Below, piece after piece: positions 15,262 through 23,408 of a DNA stretch of 44,955 bases (position 1 is its first letter; the number at the start of each line of letters is the position of its first letter). The translations under genes were made by a program, and so were the position numbers. This stretch comes from CAZXCG01 sp964639205 (GTDB taxonomy: Bacteria > Bacillota > Clostridia > Oscillospirales > Acutalibacteraceae): contig CAZXCG010000010.1 of NCBI GenBank assembly GCA_964639205.1, positions 1 through 44,955 of the forward strand, read 5' to 3'. Under the pieces are notes generated by a model. The model did no database searches, was not told where the DNA came from, and worked only from the letters and a program-made list of their open reading frames with translations.

Positions 15262-16731
15262 ATGTATAAGAATATAGACGATAATACGGCTTACATTAAA
15301 AACGCTTTCAGCAATTCCGCCGATTTGACGCTGCGTGAAATGGTTTTTCCCAACGCGGCGCGCACAAAATTCGCGGTATTTACGCTGGAAGGAATGGTTG
15401 ACGGTTCGGACGTAGCCCAAATGATTTTGAATCCTGTTTTTAATTACAACGGGCGCGGCGAATGCCTTTCTCTTCGGGGAGAGGAGCTGTTTAAATTCGT
15501 TTTTGATTCCGTGCTAAGCGGAGCCGAAACAAACGCGGAGGACAGCTTCGATAAGGTTATTGAAAAGCTTGTGTCAGGTTTTGCCGTTGTATTTATCGAC
15601 GGCTTTCATAACGCGCTGTCCGTAGGTACGCAGGGATATAAATCACGCGGGGTAGAGGAGCCGAACGCCGAAGCAGGTCAGCGCGGCTCGCGCGAAGGAT
15701 TTATAGAACCGATAAAGCCTAATATGGGCTTGCTGCGCAGAAGATTGCCGAGTACCGATTTGGTGTTCGAAAATATGACCGTCGGTACCGAGGTCGCCGC
15801 GTCAATCTGCATATGCTACCGTAAGTCCAAAGCTTCCGAGGATATTCTGCAAATGCTCCGTGCGCGTCTCAAAAGCTGTAATTTACAAACCGTGCTTGCG
15901 TCGGGGTACCTTGTGACCTATCTTGAGGATAACGGAAGCAAATCGCTTTTTTCCGGCGTCGGCGTTACCGAGCGTCCCGACACTGCCGCCGGTAAGCTCA
16001 ACGAGGGGCGGGTTGCCGTTATGGTTGACGGCTCACCGTCGGTGCTTATAGTCCCTCGGCTTTTTATCGAAAATTTCCAAAGCTTTGACGATTACACCAA
16101 CCGCCCTTATTATTCAAGCTTTGTGAGGGTGTTAAAATATTGCGCTTTTCTTATTTCGGTATTTTTGCCTGCACTGTTTGTCGCGGTGCTTGCTTACTAT
16201 CCGCAACTGATTCCGCGCGAGCTTTTGGGAAATATAATAACCTCTGCGTCAAAAACGCCGTTTCCCATAATGATAGAGGTTCTGCTTATGTACTTCATTT
16301 ATGAGATAACAAGGGAGTCGGGGCTGCGCGTGCCTAAGCCTCTCGGTCAGACTATAGGCATTGTCGGAGGGCTTGTAATAGGCGAATCGGCTGTTAATGC
16401 CGGCATAATCGGCGCGCCGACCTTAATGGTGGTTGCAATTTCCGCCGTCTGTGCCTTTGCTGTCCCTGATTTATACTCTCCCGCGGCAATGCTTAGACCG
16501 GCATTTATACTTTTAGGTGGTATATTGGGCATATGGGGCATAGCGATGGGCGCGTTTACGGTTACCGTCGGCGTCGGCGCAAAAACAAGCTTTAATATTC
16601 CTTACCTTTCCCCGATAGCTCCGTTTTCGGCAAAAGGAATGCAGGATGTGTTTGTCCGCGCCAATTGGAAAACCCTTTCCGGACGTCCCGTAAAAATACA
16701 GGACTTATCGGGGGCGGAAAATGAAAAATGA
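15262..16731 (+). CDS. gerAA: Spore germination protein, GerA/GerAA family (A subunit)
   Basis: 489 residues. It is the A subunit of a nutrient germinant receptor in the spore inner membrane. The soluble N-terminal domain (about 1-280) contains RRLPSTDLVFENMTVG near 160 and a VDGSPSVLIVPRLF-type segment near 255. Four or five membrane helices follow (about 290-440), with PFPIMIEVLLMYFIYEITRE near 333 and IGIVGGLVIGESAV near 367. GGAGG precedes the ATG. It overlaps gerAB by 11 bp. The divergent leader contains a TATAAT-like box (about 15199-15204), but no clear sigma-G promoter was seen. Confidence 0.93.
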   Translation: MYKNIDDNTAYIKNAFSNSADLTLREMVFPNAARTKFAVFTLEGMVDGSDVAQMILNPVFNYNGRGECLSLRGEELFKFVFDSVLSGAETNAEDSFDKVIEKLVSGFAVVFIDGFHNALSVGTQGYKSRGVEEPNAEAGQRGSREGFIEPIKPNMGLLRRRLPSTDLVFENMTVGTEVAASICICYRKSKASEDILQMLRARLKSCNLQTVLASGYLVTYLEDNGSKSLFSGVGVTERPDTAAGKLNEGRVAVMVDGSPSVLIVPRLFIENFQSFDDYTNRPYYSSFVRVLKYCAFLISVFLPALFVAVLAYYPQLIPRELLGNIITSASKTPFPIMIEVLLMYFIYEITRESGLRVPKPLGQTIGIVGGLVIGESAVNAGIIGAPTLMVVAISAVCAFAVPDLYSPAAMLRPAFILLGGILGIWGIAMGAFTVTVGVGAKTSFNIPYLSPIAPFSAKGMQDVFVRANWKTLSGRPVKIQDLSGAENEK

Positions 16732-17731
16732 TCTCCAAATCAAATTCTCACAGCTTTTGATTTTACTTTTTTTGTCATCTCTTTTTCCGTTTATGCTTAT
16801 AAGCGGGGAGACGCTTTCCCGTATTGGCGTATGGAGCGTTGCCGTATGGCTTTTTATTACGTTGTTACAGGTTCCGCTTTTAATTTTTGCCTCAAAACGC
16901 AGTATTTCGCTGCAAAAGGATTTTTTAGGGTTTATTGCGGGCGCGTCTGCGTTTGCTTTTTTGCTTTGCACGGCGGTAAGATTTTCGGCGTTCTTTGCGG
17001 ATTTCTTTACTTCTATGATAAATACCGCGTCGCCCAAGTGGTTTATTGTGCTTTGCATGCTTGCCTGCGTATGTTATGCATGCATAAGGGGTGTTCGCGG
17101 GCTTTCTTCAGCCGCGATAATTTTCAGCGCTTTTGCGGTTTTAATGCTGATTTTGCTTGTCATAGGCGCCGTACCGCGGATAAAGGCGGGGAACCTCGGC
17201 GGAATTACAGGCTCCGACGAAAATATCGTAAGCTTTGTAATGCTGCTGCTGTCGGTGAATTTTATATTTCCCTCGGTTTTAATTTTTAACGGCAATACCG
17301 GCAAGCCAAAAACGTCGGCCGCCCTGTGGATTCCCATTGCCGCCGCGGCGGTTCAGGCGCTGATTATTTTGCTGATCGCTTTGTGCCTCGGGAAATACGC
17401 GTTTACTCAGCAGTACCCTGTTTTGACCCTTTTCCGTTCGCCTAAGCTTAATATGTTGGAATCGGTAAGCGGCGTCTGGTTTTTGATGCTCACAATGCTC
17501 TGCCTTACTGCGGTTTCGGTTTGTTTAAGCGCTTCTGCGGCGCTTTTGAATAAGCCTTGCGGAAAACGCGCGGCGCTCGTCCTATCAGCGGCGCTTTTTG
17601 CTTTTTTTCTGCTTGATGAAAGCGGGCTTTTAAAGCTAAGCGGAGAAACGGGAACGTATATAAGCGCCGCTTTGAGCGTTTTGTCGGCGGCTTTGTGTTT
17701 TATAAAATCAAAATCAAAAGCAGAAGCGTAA
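16721..17731 (+). CDS. gerAB: GerAB/ArcD/ProY family germinant transporter-like protein (B subunit)
   Basis: 336 residues, about ten membrane helices, consistent with the APC-type fold of germinant-binding B subunits. It starts within the end of gerAA, with GGGGGCGGAAA just before the ATG, indicating coupling. The length is slightly short of the usual 360. The germinant cannot be predicted. Confidence 0.9.
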   Translation: MKNDLQIKFSQLLILLFLSSLFPFMLISGETLSRIGVWSVAVWLFITLLQVPLLIFASKRSISLQKDFLGFIAGASAFAFLLCTAVRFSAFFADFFTSMINTASPKWFIVLCMLACVCYACIRGVRGLSSAAIIFSAFAVLMLILLVIGAVPRIKAGNLGGITGSDENIVSFVMLLLSVNFIFPSVLIFNGNTGKPKTSAALWIPIAAAAVQALIILLIALCLGKYAFTQQYPVLTLFRSPKLNMLESVSGVWFLMLTMLCLTAVSVCLSASAALLNKPCGKRAALVLSAALFAFFLLDESGLLKLSGETGTYISAALSVLSAALCFIKSKSKAEA

Positions 17732-17765
17732 GACGCAGGGTATTTTAAGCAGGGGAGGGTAAATC

Positions 17766-18311
17766 GTGAAGAAGTTTATTCCGCTTTTATTGACGGCGGC
17801 AGTCATACTTGCGCTTAATATATCGGAGAAAAATCAGCCGCAGAATAGGCTGTTAATAAGCGGTGTGTCGGTGGAACGCGGTGCGGAAGAGCCGCTGAGC
17901 TTTACGGTTTCAATAATAGACGCGCAAAGCGAGGAGCTTGGGTACGTGTATAAATGCGTTGAAGCAGACGGACTGTATCAGGCGCTGGAACGCTTATCTC
18001 AGACCGAAGGCAAACCGGCGCTTTTGAGCCTGTGCCGCTATTTGCTTTTATCCGAAGAGCTCAGCAAAAGTGAGACAGAGGCTCTTGTCGGCTCTTTTGT
18101 CGCCGACGGAAGCGTTAATCCCAAGCTTGCGGTATTCGGCGCGGGCGAGGGCGTTACGGAATTTCTTGCAGAAAACCAAATAGATGATCAGAAGATACTT
18201 TCGTTGAGTAAAAATTTAAAAATGCTGCCGGAGATTGTAAACGGCGGCGGTAATACGGATACTCTCATATTGGAAGACGGCGCGCTGCGCGTCGTTGAAA
18301 ATACGTTTTGA
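17766..18311 (+). CDS. gerAC: Ger(x)C family protein, shortened, no lipobox
   Basis: 181 residues from a GTG start behind GGGGAGGG. The region about 30-140 matches the first domain of GerAC-type lipoproteins: LLISGVSVERG, an EALERLS-like helix and a LCRYLLLSEELSK strand. The family is normally about 350-400 residues with three domains and a cysteine at the lipoprotein cleavage site. Here the hydrophobic N-terminus (about 5-18) has no cysteine, and domains 2 and 3 are absent; the 155 bp after the stop do not encode them. It follows gerAB by 34 bp, so it is the third cistron of the receptor operon. Confidence 0.75.
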   Translation: MKKFIPLLLTAAVILALNISEKNQPQNRLLISGVSVERGAEEPLSFTVSIIDAQSEELGYVYKCVEADGLYQALERLSQTEGKPALLSLCRYLLLSEELSKSETEALVGSFVADGSVNPKLAVFGAGEGVTEFLAENQIDDQKILSLSKNLKMLPEIVNGGGNTDTLILEDGALRVVENTF

Positions 18312-18385
18312 AAACGGCGGCAAAGCCCCGATTGTGAATAAATCTTTGTATATTTTTAAAAAATGCAGAAAATTTATAAAAACAC

Positions 18386-18414
18386 TTTAAATAATTTCCG
18401 TTTTGCTATATAAT
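18386..18414 (+). promoter_or_regulatory. Possible promoter for the hprK gene cluster
   Basis: TATAAT (18409-18414) is perfect. The only box at 17-nt spacing is TTTAAA (18386-18391), a weak -35. It lies 65 bp before hprK in an AT-rich gap following the germination operon. Confidence 0.45.
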
Positions 18415-18478
18415 ATTAAAATAAGGTTCACGGACAATGCTTTATTTTGAAAACGTTTATTGAAGGTTGGTGCTTATA

Positions 18479-19450
18479 TTGGCAACGGAATTTGAAGTAG
18501 CTTTGTCAAAGATTATCGACGAGATAGGGCTTGAGACCCTGTATATGCCCCAAAACCCCGAAGAAATTATGATAAGCTCAAAGGAAATCAACCGTCCGGG
18601 GCTTGAGCTTACGGGCTACCTTGAGTATTTTGACAGCAAGAGAATAATTTTGTTCGGGAACACCGAAATTTCATATCTCTCACGCTTCGGCGGTGAAAAA
18701 CGTTCATATGTAGCGGACTCTATTTTCAGCCTCAAGCCGCCCGCCGTCATCATTTGCCGGAATCTTGACTGCGGAAAAGAAATTATGGATTCCGCCCAAA
18801 AGCATAAAATTCCGGTGCTGCGCACCCCGGAGGCTACGTCGAGCGTTTCCGCCGCGCTGGTTTCCTTTTTAAGCGTCGAGCTTGCGCCGCGTATCACGCG
18901 CCACGGCGTTCTTGTTGAGGTTTACGGCGAGGGATGTCTGCTTATAGGCGACAGCGGCGTCGGAAAAAGCGAAACCGCAATCGAGCTTATAAAAAGAGGG
19001 CACCGCCTTATTGCCGACGATGCGGTTGAAATCCGCAGAGTGTCTCGCAAAAGCCTCGTGGGCTCTTCACCCGCAAATATACGGCATTTTATCGAGGTGC
19101 GCGGCGTGGGCATTGTAAACGCGCGCCGCATTTTCGGTATGAGCGCCGTTAAGCTTACCGAAAACATCAATCTTGTAATAAATCTGGAGCTTTGGAACAG
19201 CCAAAAGGTTTATGACCGTATGGGGATAGATAACGAGTATATGGATATTCTCGGAATCAGCGTCCCCATTGTTACCATCCCGGTAAAGCCCGGACGTAAC
19301 CTTGCGATTATTATCGAGGTTGCGGCTATGAATAACCGTCAAAAGAAAATGGGCTATAACGGCGCTCAGGAGCTTCTCAAAAGTCTCGGTATGGAGATAG
19401 AGTCGCCGGAGGAAAAGAAGGTAAACACCGATACCGATTGGGAGCTTTAA
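18479..19450 (+). CDS. hprK: HPr kinase/phosphorylase
   Basis: 323 residues. It phosphorylates Ser46 of HPr, the switch for carbon catabolite repression and sugar uptake in Firmicutes. The N-terminal domain runs to about 130. Walker A GDSGVGKS lies near 157, the family signature EVRGVGIVNARRIFG near 203, and a C-terminal PVKPGRN-type loop near 266. The start is uncertain: TTG at 18479 has GAAGG at a good distance, while in-frame TTG and GTG at 18467 and 18470 sit too close to it. murB follows by 90 bp. Confidence 0.93.
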   Translation: MATEFEVALSKIIDEIGLETLYMPQNPEEIMISSKEINRPGLELTGYLEYFDSKRIILFGNTEISYLSRFGGEKRSYVADSIFSLKPPAVIICRNLDCGKEIMDSAQKHKIPVLRTPEATSSVSAALVSFLSVELAPRITRHGVLVEVYGEGCLLIGDSGVGKSETAIELIKRGHRLIADDAVEIRRVSRKSLVGSSPANIRHFIEVRGVGIVNARRIFGMSAVKLTENINLVINLELWNSQKVYDRMGIDNEYMDILGISVPIVTIPVKPGRNLAIIIEVAAMNNRQKKMGYNGAQELLKSLGMEIESPEEKKVNTDTDWEL

Positions 19451-19540
19451 TTACAAATAACCGCGTTTATGTTATTTAAGGCTTCCCGTTTAAATTTCGA
19501 GTGAGAAAAATCCTTTGCTTTTTGTATTGGGGAGTGGGTA

Positions 19541-20437
19541 ATGGAAGCAATTCAAAAAACGGCCGAAAGACTTGGCTGTACGGTTATAAGGAATGAACCG
19601 CTCAGCCGTCACACAACATTCAAAACCGGCGGAGCCGCCGCGCTTTTTATTGAGGTGCGTAACGAGCGCCAGCTTGCAGAGCTGATTCCGCTTATCAAAG
19701 AAAAAAACGTCGAGTTTTTCCTTTTGGGCAACGGGAGTAATGTTTTGGCGCCGGACGAGGGCTACGGCGGCACGGTGCTTACTCTCGGCGGAGATTTTAA
19801 AAAAATTTCCCGAAGCGATGACGGCGCTGTTTTCTGCGCGGCCGGCGCAAGCCTTACAAAGCTTTGCCTTTATGCCGCGGAGAACGGTTTGTCCGGTCTT
19901 GAATTTGCGTGGGGAATTCCCGCAACTGTCGGAGGTGCGGTTTATATGAATGCGGGAGCCTACGGATCTGAAATAAAAAACGTGCTGTGTTCCTGCCGTT
20001 ATATGCGTTATGACGGTGAAATATGCGTAGCTTACCGCGACGGGTTGCGCCTGTCTTACAGGCACAGCATATTTTGCGACGAGCCGGCGGTAATTCTCGG
20101 CGCTGATTTCAAGCTTTCCTCCGCAAATAAAGCGGACATACGCGCTCAAATGGAGGAGAATATGCGGCGCAGAAAAGAAAAGCAGCCGCTTGAATATCCG
20201 AGCGCGGGAAGCACTTTCAAACGCCCGCAGGGGCATTTTGCCGGCGCGCTGATTGAGCGCTGCGGTCTAAAGGGCATGTCGGTGGGAGGAGCGCAGGTAA
20301 GCGAAAAGCATGCCGGATTTATTATAAACAAAAACGGCGCAACGGCAGACGACGTTAAGCTCCTCATAGAAAAGGTGCAGAAGACCGTATCGGCTCAGAC
20401 CGGAGTTGATTTAAAGCGGGAAGTAATATATATGTGA
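19541..20437 (+). CDS. murB: UDP-N-acetylenolpyruvoylglucosamine reductase
   Basis: 298 residues. FAD-dependent reduction that makes UDP-MurNAc for peptidoglycan. HTTFKTGG lies near residue 22, the FAD-binding GNGSNVL near 66, the AWGIPATVGGAVYMNAGAYG block near 124, and YPSAGSTFKRP near 223. The length matches type II MurB of Firmicutes. A GGGGAG site precedes the ATG. The hprK-murB-rapZ-whiA order is conserved in Clostridia. Confidence 0.96.
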   Translation: MEAIQKTAERLGCTVIRNEPLSRHTTFKTGGAAALFIEVRNERQLAELIPLIKEKNVEFFLLGNGSNVLAPDEGYGGTVLTLGGDFKKISRSDDGAVFCAAGASLTKLCLYAAENGLSGLEFAWGIPATVGGAVYMNAGAYGSEIKNVLCSCRYMRYDGEICVAYRDGLRLSYRHSIFCDEPAVILGADFKLSSANKADIRAQMEENMRRRKEKQPLEYPSAGSTFKRPQGHFAGALIERCGLKGMSVGGAQVSEKHAGFIINKNGATADDVKLLIEKVQKTVSAQTGVDLKREVIYM

Positions 20438-20486
20438 CGCCGGAGCCGCAAGGCTTTTATGAATTGTAATTTGGAGCATTAAGCTT

Positions 20487-21353
20487 ATGGATTTTGTTAT
20501 TATTACCGGTCTTTCGGGAGCAGGGAAAAGCATAGCGCTCAATTCTATGGAGGATATAGGCTATTACAGTGTGGACAATATCCCCGTTTCTTTGCTGCCA
20601 ACCCTGTATGAACTGTGCGAAAAATCAAGCGATCCGCGTATGAAAAGAACCGCGGTGGTCATCGATATTCGCGGGGGAAATGTGTTTGATCTGCTCATTT
20701 CTCAGCTTAACGCGTTTAAAGCTGAGGGCAGGAGCTGCCGCCTGTTGTTTTTAGACGCGAAAAGCGATACGCTTTTAAAGCGCTACAAGGAAACCCGCCG
20801 AAAACATCCGGTTATGGATATTTATAAAAACATTACCACACTTGACGCTGTTAATTTGGAAAAGCAGCTCTTGCTGCCGGTAAAGAATATGGCGGACTTT
20901 TTTATAGATACAACCGAAATGTCGGCAAAGCAGTTAAAGGAGCGCATTACAGTCAGCTTTTTAAACGACAACAGCAAAGGAATGCTGATAACGAATATGT
21001 CGTTTGGGTTTAAATACGGCATTCCTCCGGAAGCGGATTTGGTGTTTGACGTTCGCTGTCTGCCCAATCCCTTTTACATAGATGATCTTAAAATGCTGAC
21101 CGGACTCGACGCTCCCGTGCGTGAATTTGTTCTTAACAGCGGTCAGACAAAGGAGTTTGCGGAAAAGCTTTTGGCGCTTTTGGATTATTCGCTTCCTCTT
21201 TACCGCTTTGAAGGTAAAAGCTCGCTTGTTATAGCCGTCGGCTGTACAGGCGGAAAGCACCGTTCCGTAACCGTTGCAAGCTATCTTAACGAGCATTTTC
21301 TGCATTCGGGACAGAGGTCTGCGGTATACCACCGCGATATATCAAAAATTTGA
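20487..21353 (+). CDS. rapZ: RNase adapter protein RapZ (nucleotide-binding)
   Basis: 288 residues. Walker A GLSGAGKS at about 7-14 and the conserved C-terminal block GCTGGKHRSVTVA near 251. In Firmicutes the orthologue (YvcJ) is a P-loop protein that binds nucleotide-sugar-type ligands; the RNase E adapter role is known only in enterobacteria. It lies between murB and whiA, the usual position. Confidence 0.94.
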   Translation: MDFVIITGLSGAGKSIALNSMEDIGYYSVDNIPVSLLPTLYELCEKSSDPRMKRTAVVIDIRGGNVFDLLISQLNAFKAEGRSCRLLFLDAKSDTLLKRYKETRRKHPVMDIYKNITTLDAVNLEKQLLLPVKNMADFFIDTTEMSAKQLKERITVSFLNDNSKGMLITNMSFGFKYGIPPEADLVFDVRCLPNPFYIDDLKMLTGLDAPVREFVLNSGQTKEFAEKLLALLDYSLPLYRFEGKSSLVIAVGCTGGKHRSVTVASYLNEHFLHSGQRSAVYHRDISKI

Positions 21354-21365
21354 GGGAGTGGCGAA

Positions 21366-22298
21366 GTGTCGTTCGCTTATGATGTAAAAAAGGAGCTTTG
21401 TTCATATTCGGGGGTTGAATATGCAAACATAAAGGCCGAGTATTACGGGATGCTGTTGTTCTGCAAAAAATTTTCCGACAAGAAAATTGTGTTTACAACA
21501 GAACATAAGTATGTTGCCTCACGCTTTATAAATCTTTCAAGCACGCTTTACGCCCCGATAATCGAAAAACGCACGAGCCTTAAAGCCCGTAAAAGCTCGT
21601 CTTCGCTGAATACGCTTACATTTATTGAACCGTCGCAGTGCCAAAAAATTTTTGCCGCTATGGGTCACAGCGCCGAGCAGCTGAATCTTCGGCTCAATCG
21701 CGCCAACATAGAAACAGACGAGGCGGTTTCGTCCTTTGTGCGCGGGGCGTTTCTTTCCTGCGGGAGCGTTACCAACCCCCAAAAAAGGTATCATCTTGAG
21801 TTCAGTATTCCGCATAAAAATCTTTGCGGCGATTTTTGCAAGCTTCTCGGCGAAACGGACGATTTCACGGTTCAGCCGAAGGTGATTAACCGCGGCGGCG
21901 TTTATGTTGTTTATATTAAAGACAGTGAGGAAATTACAGATCTGCTTACCTTTATGGGCGCGCCTGTATGCGCTATGAATATAATGGGAACCAAGGCTGT
22001 AAAGCAGATGCGCAATAACGCCAACCGCATTGCCAATTCGGAGGTTGCAAACATTTCAAAAACCGCCGACGCTTCGGTAAAGCAGTTAAACGCCCTGAAC
22101 GTTATTTCACAGACGGCAGGGCTTGCAAGCCTGCCGCCCGAGCTGTACGAGGTGGCGAAGTTAAGGATTAACTGCCCCGAAATGTCCTTGCGGGACATAG
22201 GCGCGGCGTTAAATCCTCCCATAAGCCGCAGCGGAGTGAACCATCGTATGGAAAGGATTATGAATATCGCAAAATCAATTAAAGAAAGCGGGGAATAA
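21366..22298 (+). CDS. whiA: DNA-binding protein WhiA
   Basis: 310 residues from a GTG start behind GGGAG. The N-terminal part is a degenerate LAGLIDADG homing-endonuclease-like fold, seen in GAFLSCGSVTNPQKRYHLE near 122. The C-terminal helix-turn-helix region (about 220-300) contains LRINCPEMSLRDIGAALNPP near 267. In Bacillus WhiA influences chromosome segregation and cell division; in Actinobacteria it is a sporulation regulator. It follows rapZ by 12 bp. Confidence 0.94.
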   Translation: MSFAYDVKKELCSYSGVEYANIKAEYYGMLLFCKKFSDKKIVFTTEHKYVASRFINLSSTLYAPIIEKRTSLKARKSSSSLNTLTFIEPSQCQKIFAAMGHSAEQLNLRLNRANIETDEAVSSFVRGAFLSCGSVTNPQKRYHLEFSIPHKNLCGDFCKLLGETDDFTVQPKVINRGGVYVVYIKDSEEITDLLTFMGAPVCAMNIMGTKAVKQMRNNANRIANSEVANISKTADASVKQLNALNVISQTAGLASLPPELYEVAKLRINCPEMSLRDIGAALNPPISRSGVNHRMERIMNIAKSIKESGE

Positions 22299-22301
22299 AA
22301 A

Positions 22302-22529
22302 ATGCCGAAAAAAATGACTTTAGCTCAGGCTCAGCAGCGCCTTGATGAAATACTCGCCGTTATGAACGACGGTACGCTGCCATTCGACGAGCTTTTGAAA
22401 TATTACGAAGAGGCGACCTCTCTTCTTGCATTCTCTTATAAAGAAATAAACAGGAGCAAGGGTAAATTCGAAGAACTTAAGGAGAAGCTCGAACGGGAAT
22501 GCTCCGACGGAGAAGAAAGCGATGGATGA
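22302..22529 (+). CDS. xseB: Exodeoxyribonuclease VII small subunit
   Basis: 75 residues with the family pattern AQQRLDEILAVMNDGTLPFDE near 10 and a coiled C-terminal half ending in acidic residues. It pairs with XseA, which is not in the window; in most Firmicutes xseA lies directly upstream, so its absence here is notable. It overlaps ispA by 8 bp. Confidence 0.9.
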   Translation: MPKKMTLAQAQQRLDEILAVMNDGTLPFDELLKYYEEATSLLAFSYKEINRSKGKFEELKEKLERECSDGEESDG

Positions 22530-23391
22530 TATTCAAAGGATTGAAAAGGCGATTGGTTCTTATCTGCCCAAAAGGGGAGAGCTTGACGCGGTTTTGATCG
22601 ATTCTATGGAATATTCGCTTAAAGCCGGCGGAAAGCGAGTGCGCCCGAGATTGACTTTGGCGTTTTGCCGCGCGTGCGGCGGAAGCATTGCAGCGGCGCT
22701 TCCGTTCGCCTGTGCAGTCGAACTTATACATACATATTCGCTTATTCACGATGACCTTCCCTGTATGGATAACGACGATTACCGCCGTGGAAAGCCCTCA
22801 AACCACATAGTTTTCGGAGAAGCCGCGGCTCTGCTTGCCGGGGACGCTCTGCAAAGCCTTGCCTTTGAGATAATGCTGAGCAAAGAGACCGCTTCTGTGA
22901 TTGACCCCGCTTTGGCAATGCGCGCCGCCCATATGCTCGCGTGCTGCTGCGGAGCCGGAGGTATGGTTTCCGGGCAAATAATAGACCTTGAAAACGAGGG
23001 TAAACGCGCTCCCGCCGAGGTTCTGCGCGTAATGGATGAAAAAAAGACCGGAGCCTTGATTAAAGCCGCCTGCTGTATGGGCTGCATAGTTGCGGGAGCG
23101 GAGGAGAAAAAAATTAAAGCCGCTTCCGTTTTTGCCGAAAATATAGGGACGGCTTTCCAGATTGTGGACGATATTCTTGACGTTACCTCTACGAGCGAAG
23201 CTTTGGGAAAACCTGTCGGAAGCGATTGCAAAAACGAAAAATCGACCTATGTTTCTTTGCTCGGACTTGAAAAATGCCGCGCTCTTGTGCAAAATTATAC
23301 GAAAAATGCAACAGACGCGCTTTGTGTGTTTGACGGCGATATTTCCGCTCTTAGGGAATTTGCCGAAAAGCTTGCGCTTCGTGAACATTAA
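22522..23391 (+). CDS. ispA: Farnesyl diphosphate synthase (polyprenyl synthetase)
   Basis: 289 residues. It condenses isopentenyl with allylic diphosphates to make farnesyl (or geranyl) diphosphate. The first aspartate-rich motif is DDLPCMDNDD near 80 and the second is DDILD near 215. The GGKRVRPRL signature lies near 36. The length fits the short-chain class. It is followed by dxs, another isoprenoid gene. Confidence 0.94.
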   Translation: MDDIQRIEKAIGSYLPKRGELDAVLIDSMEYSLKAGGKRVRPRLTLAFCRACGGSIAAALPFACAVELIHTYSLIHDDLPCMDNDDYRRGKPSNHIVFGEAAALLAGDALQSLAFEIMLSKETASVIDPALAMRAAHMLACCCGAGGMVSGQIIDLENEGKRAPAEVLRVMDEKKTGALIKAACCMGCIVAGAEEKKIKAASVFAENIGTAFQIVDDILDVTSTSEALGKPVGSDCKNEKSTYVSLLGLEKCRALVQNYTKNATDALCVFDGDISALREFAEKLALREH

Positions 23392-23408
23392 ATCCGGAGT
23401 GAGTAATT

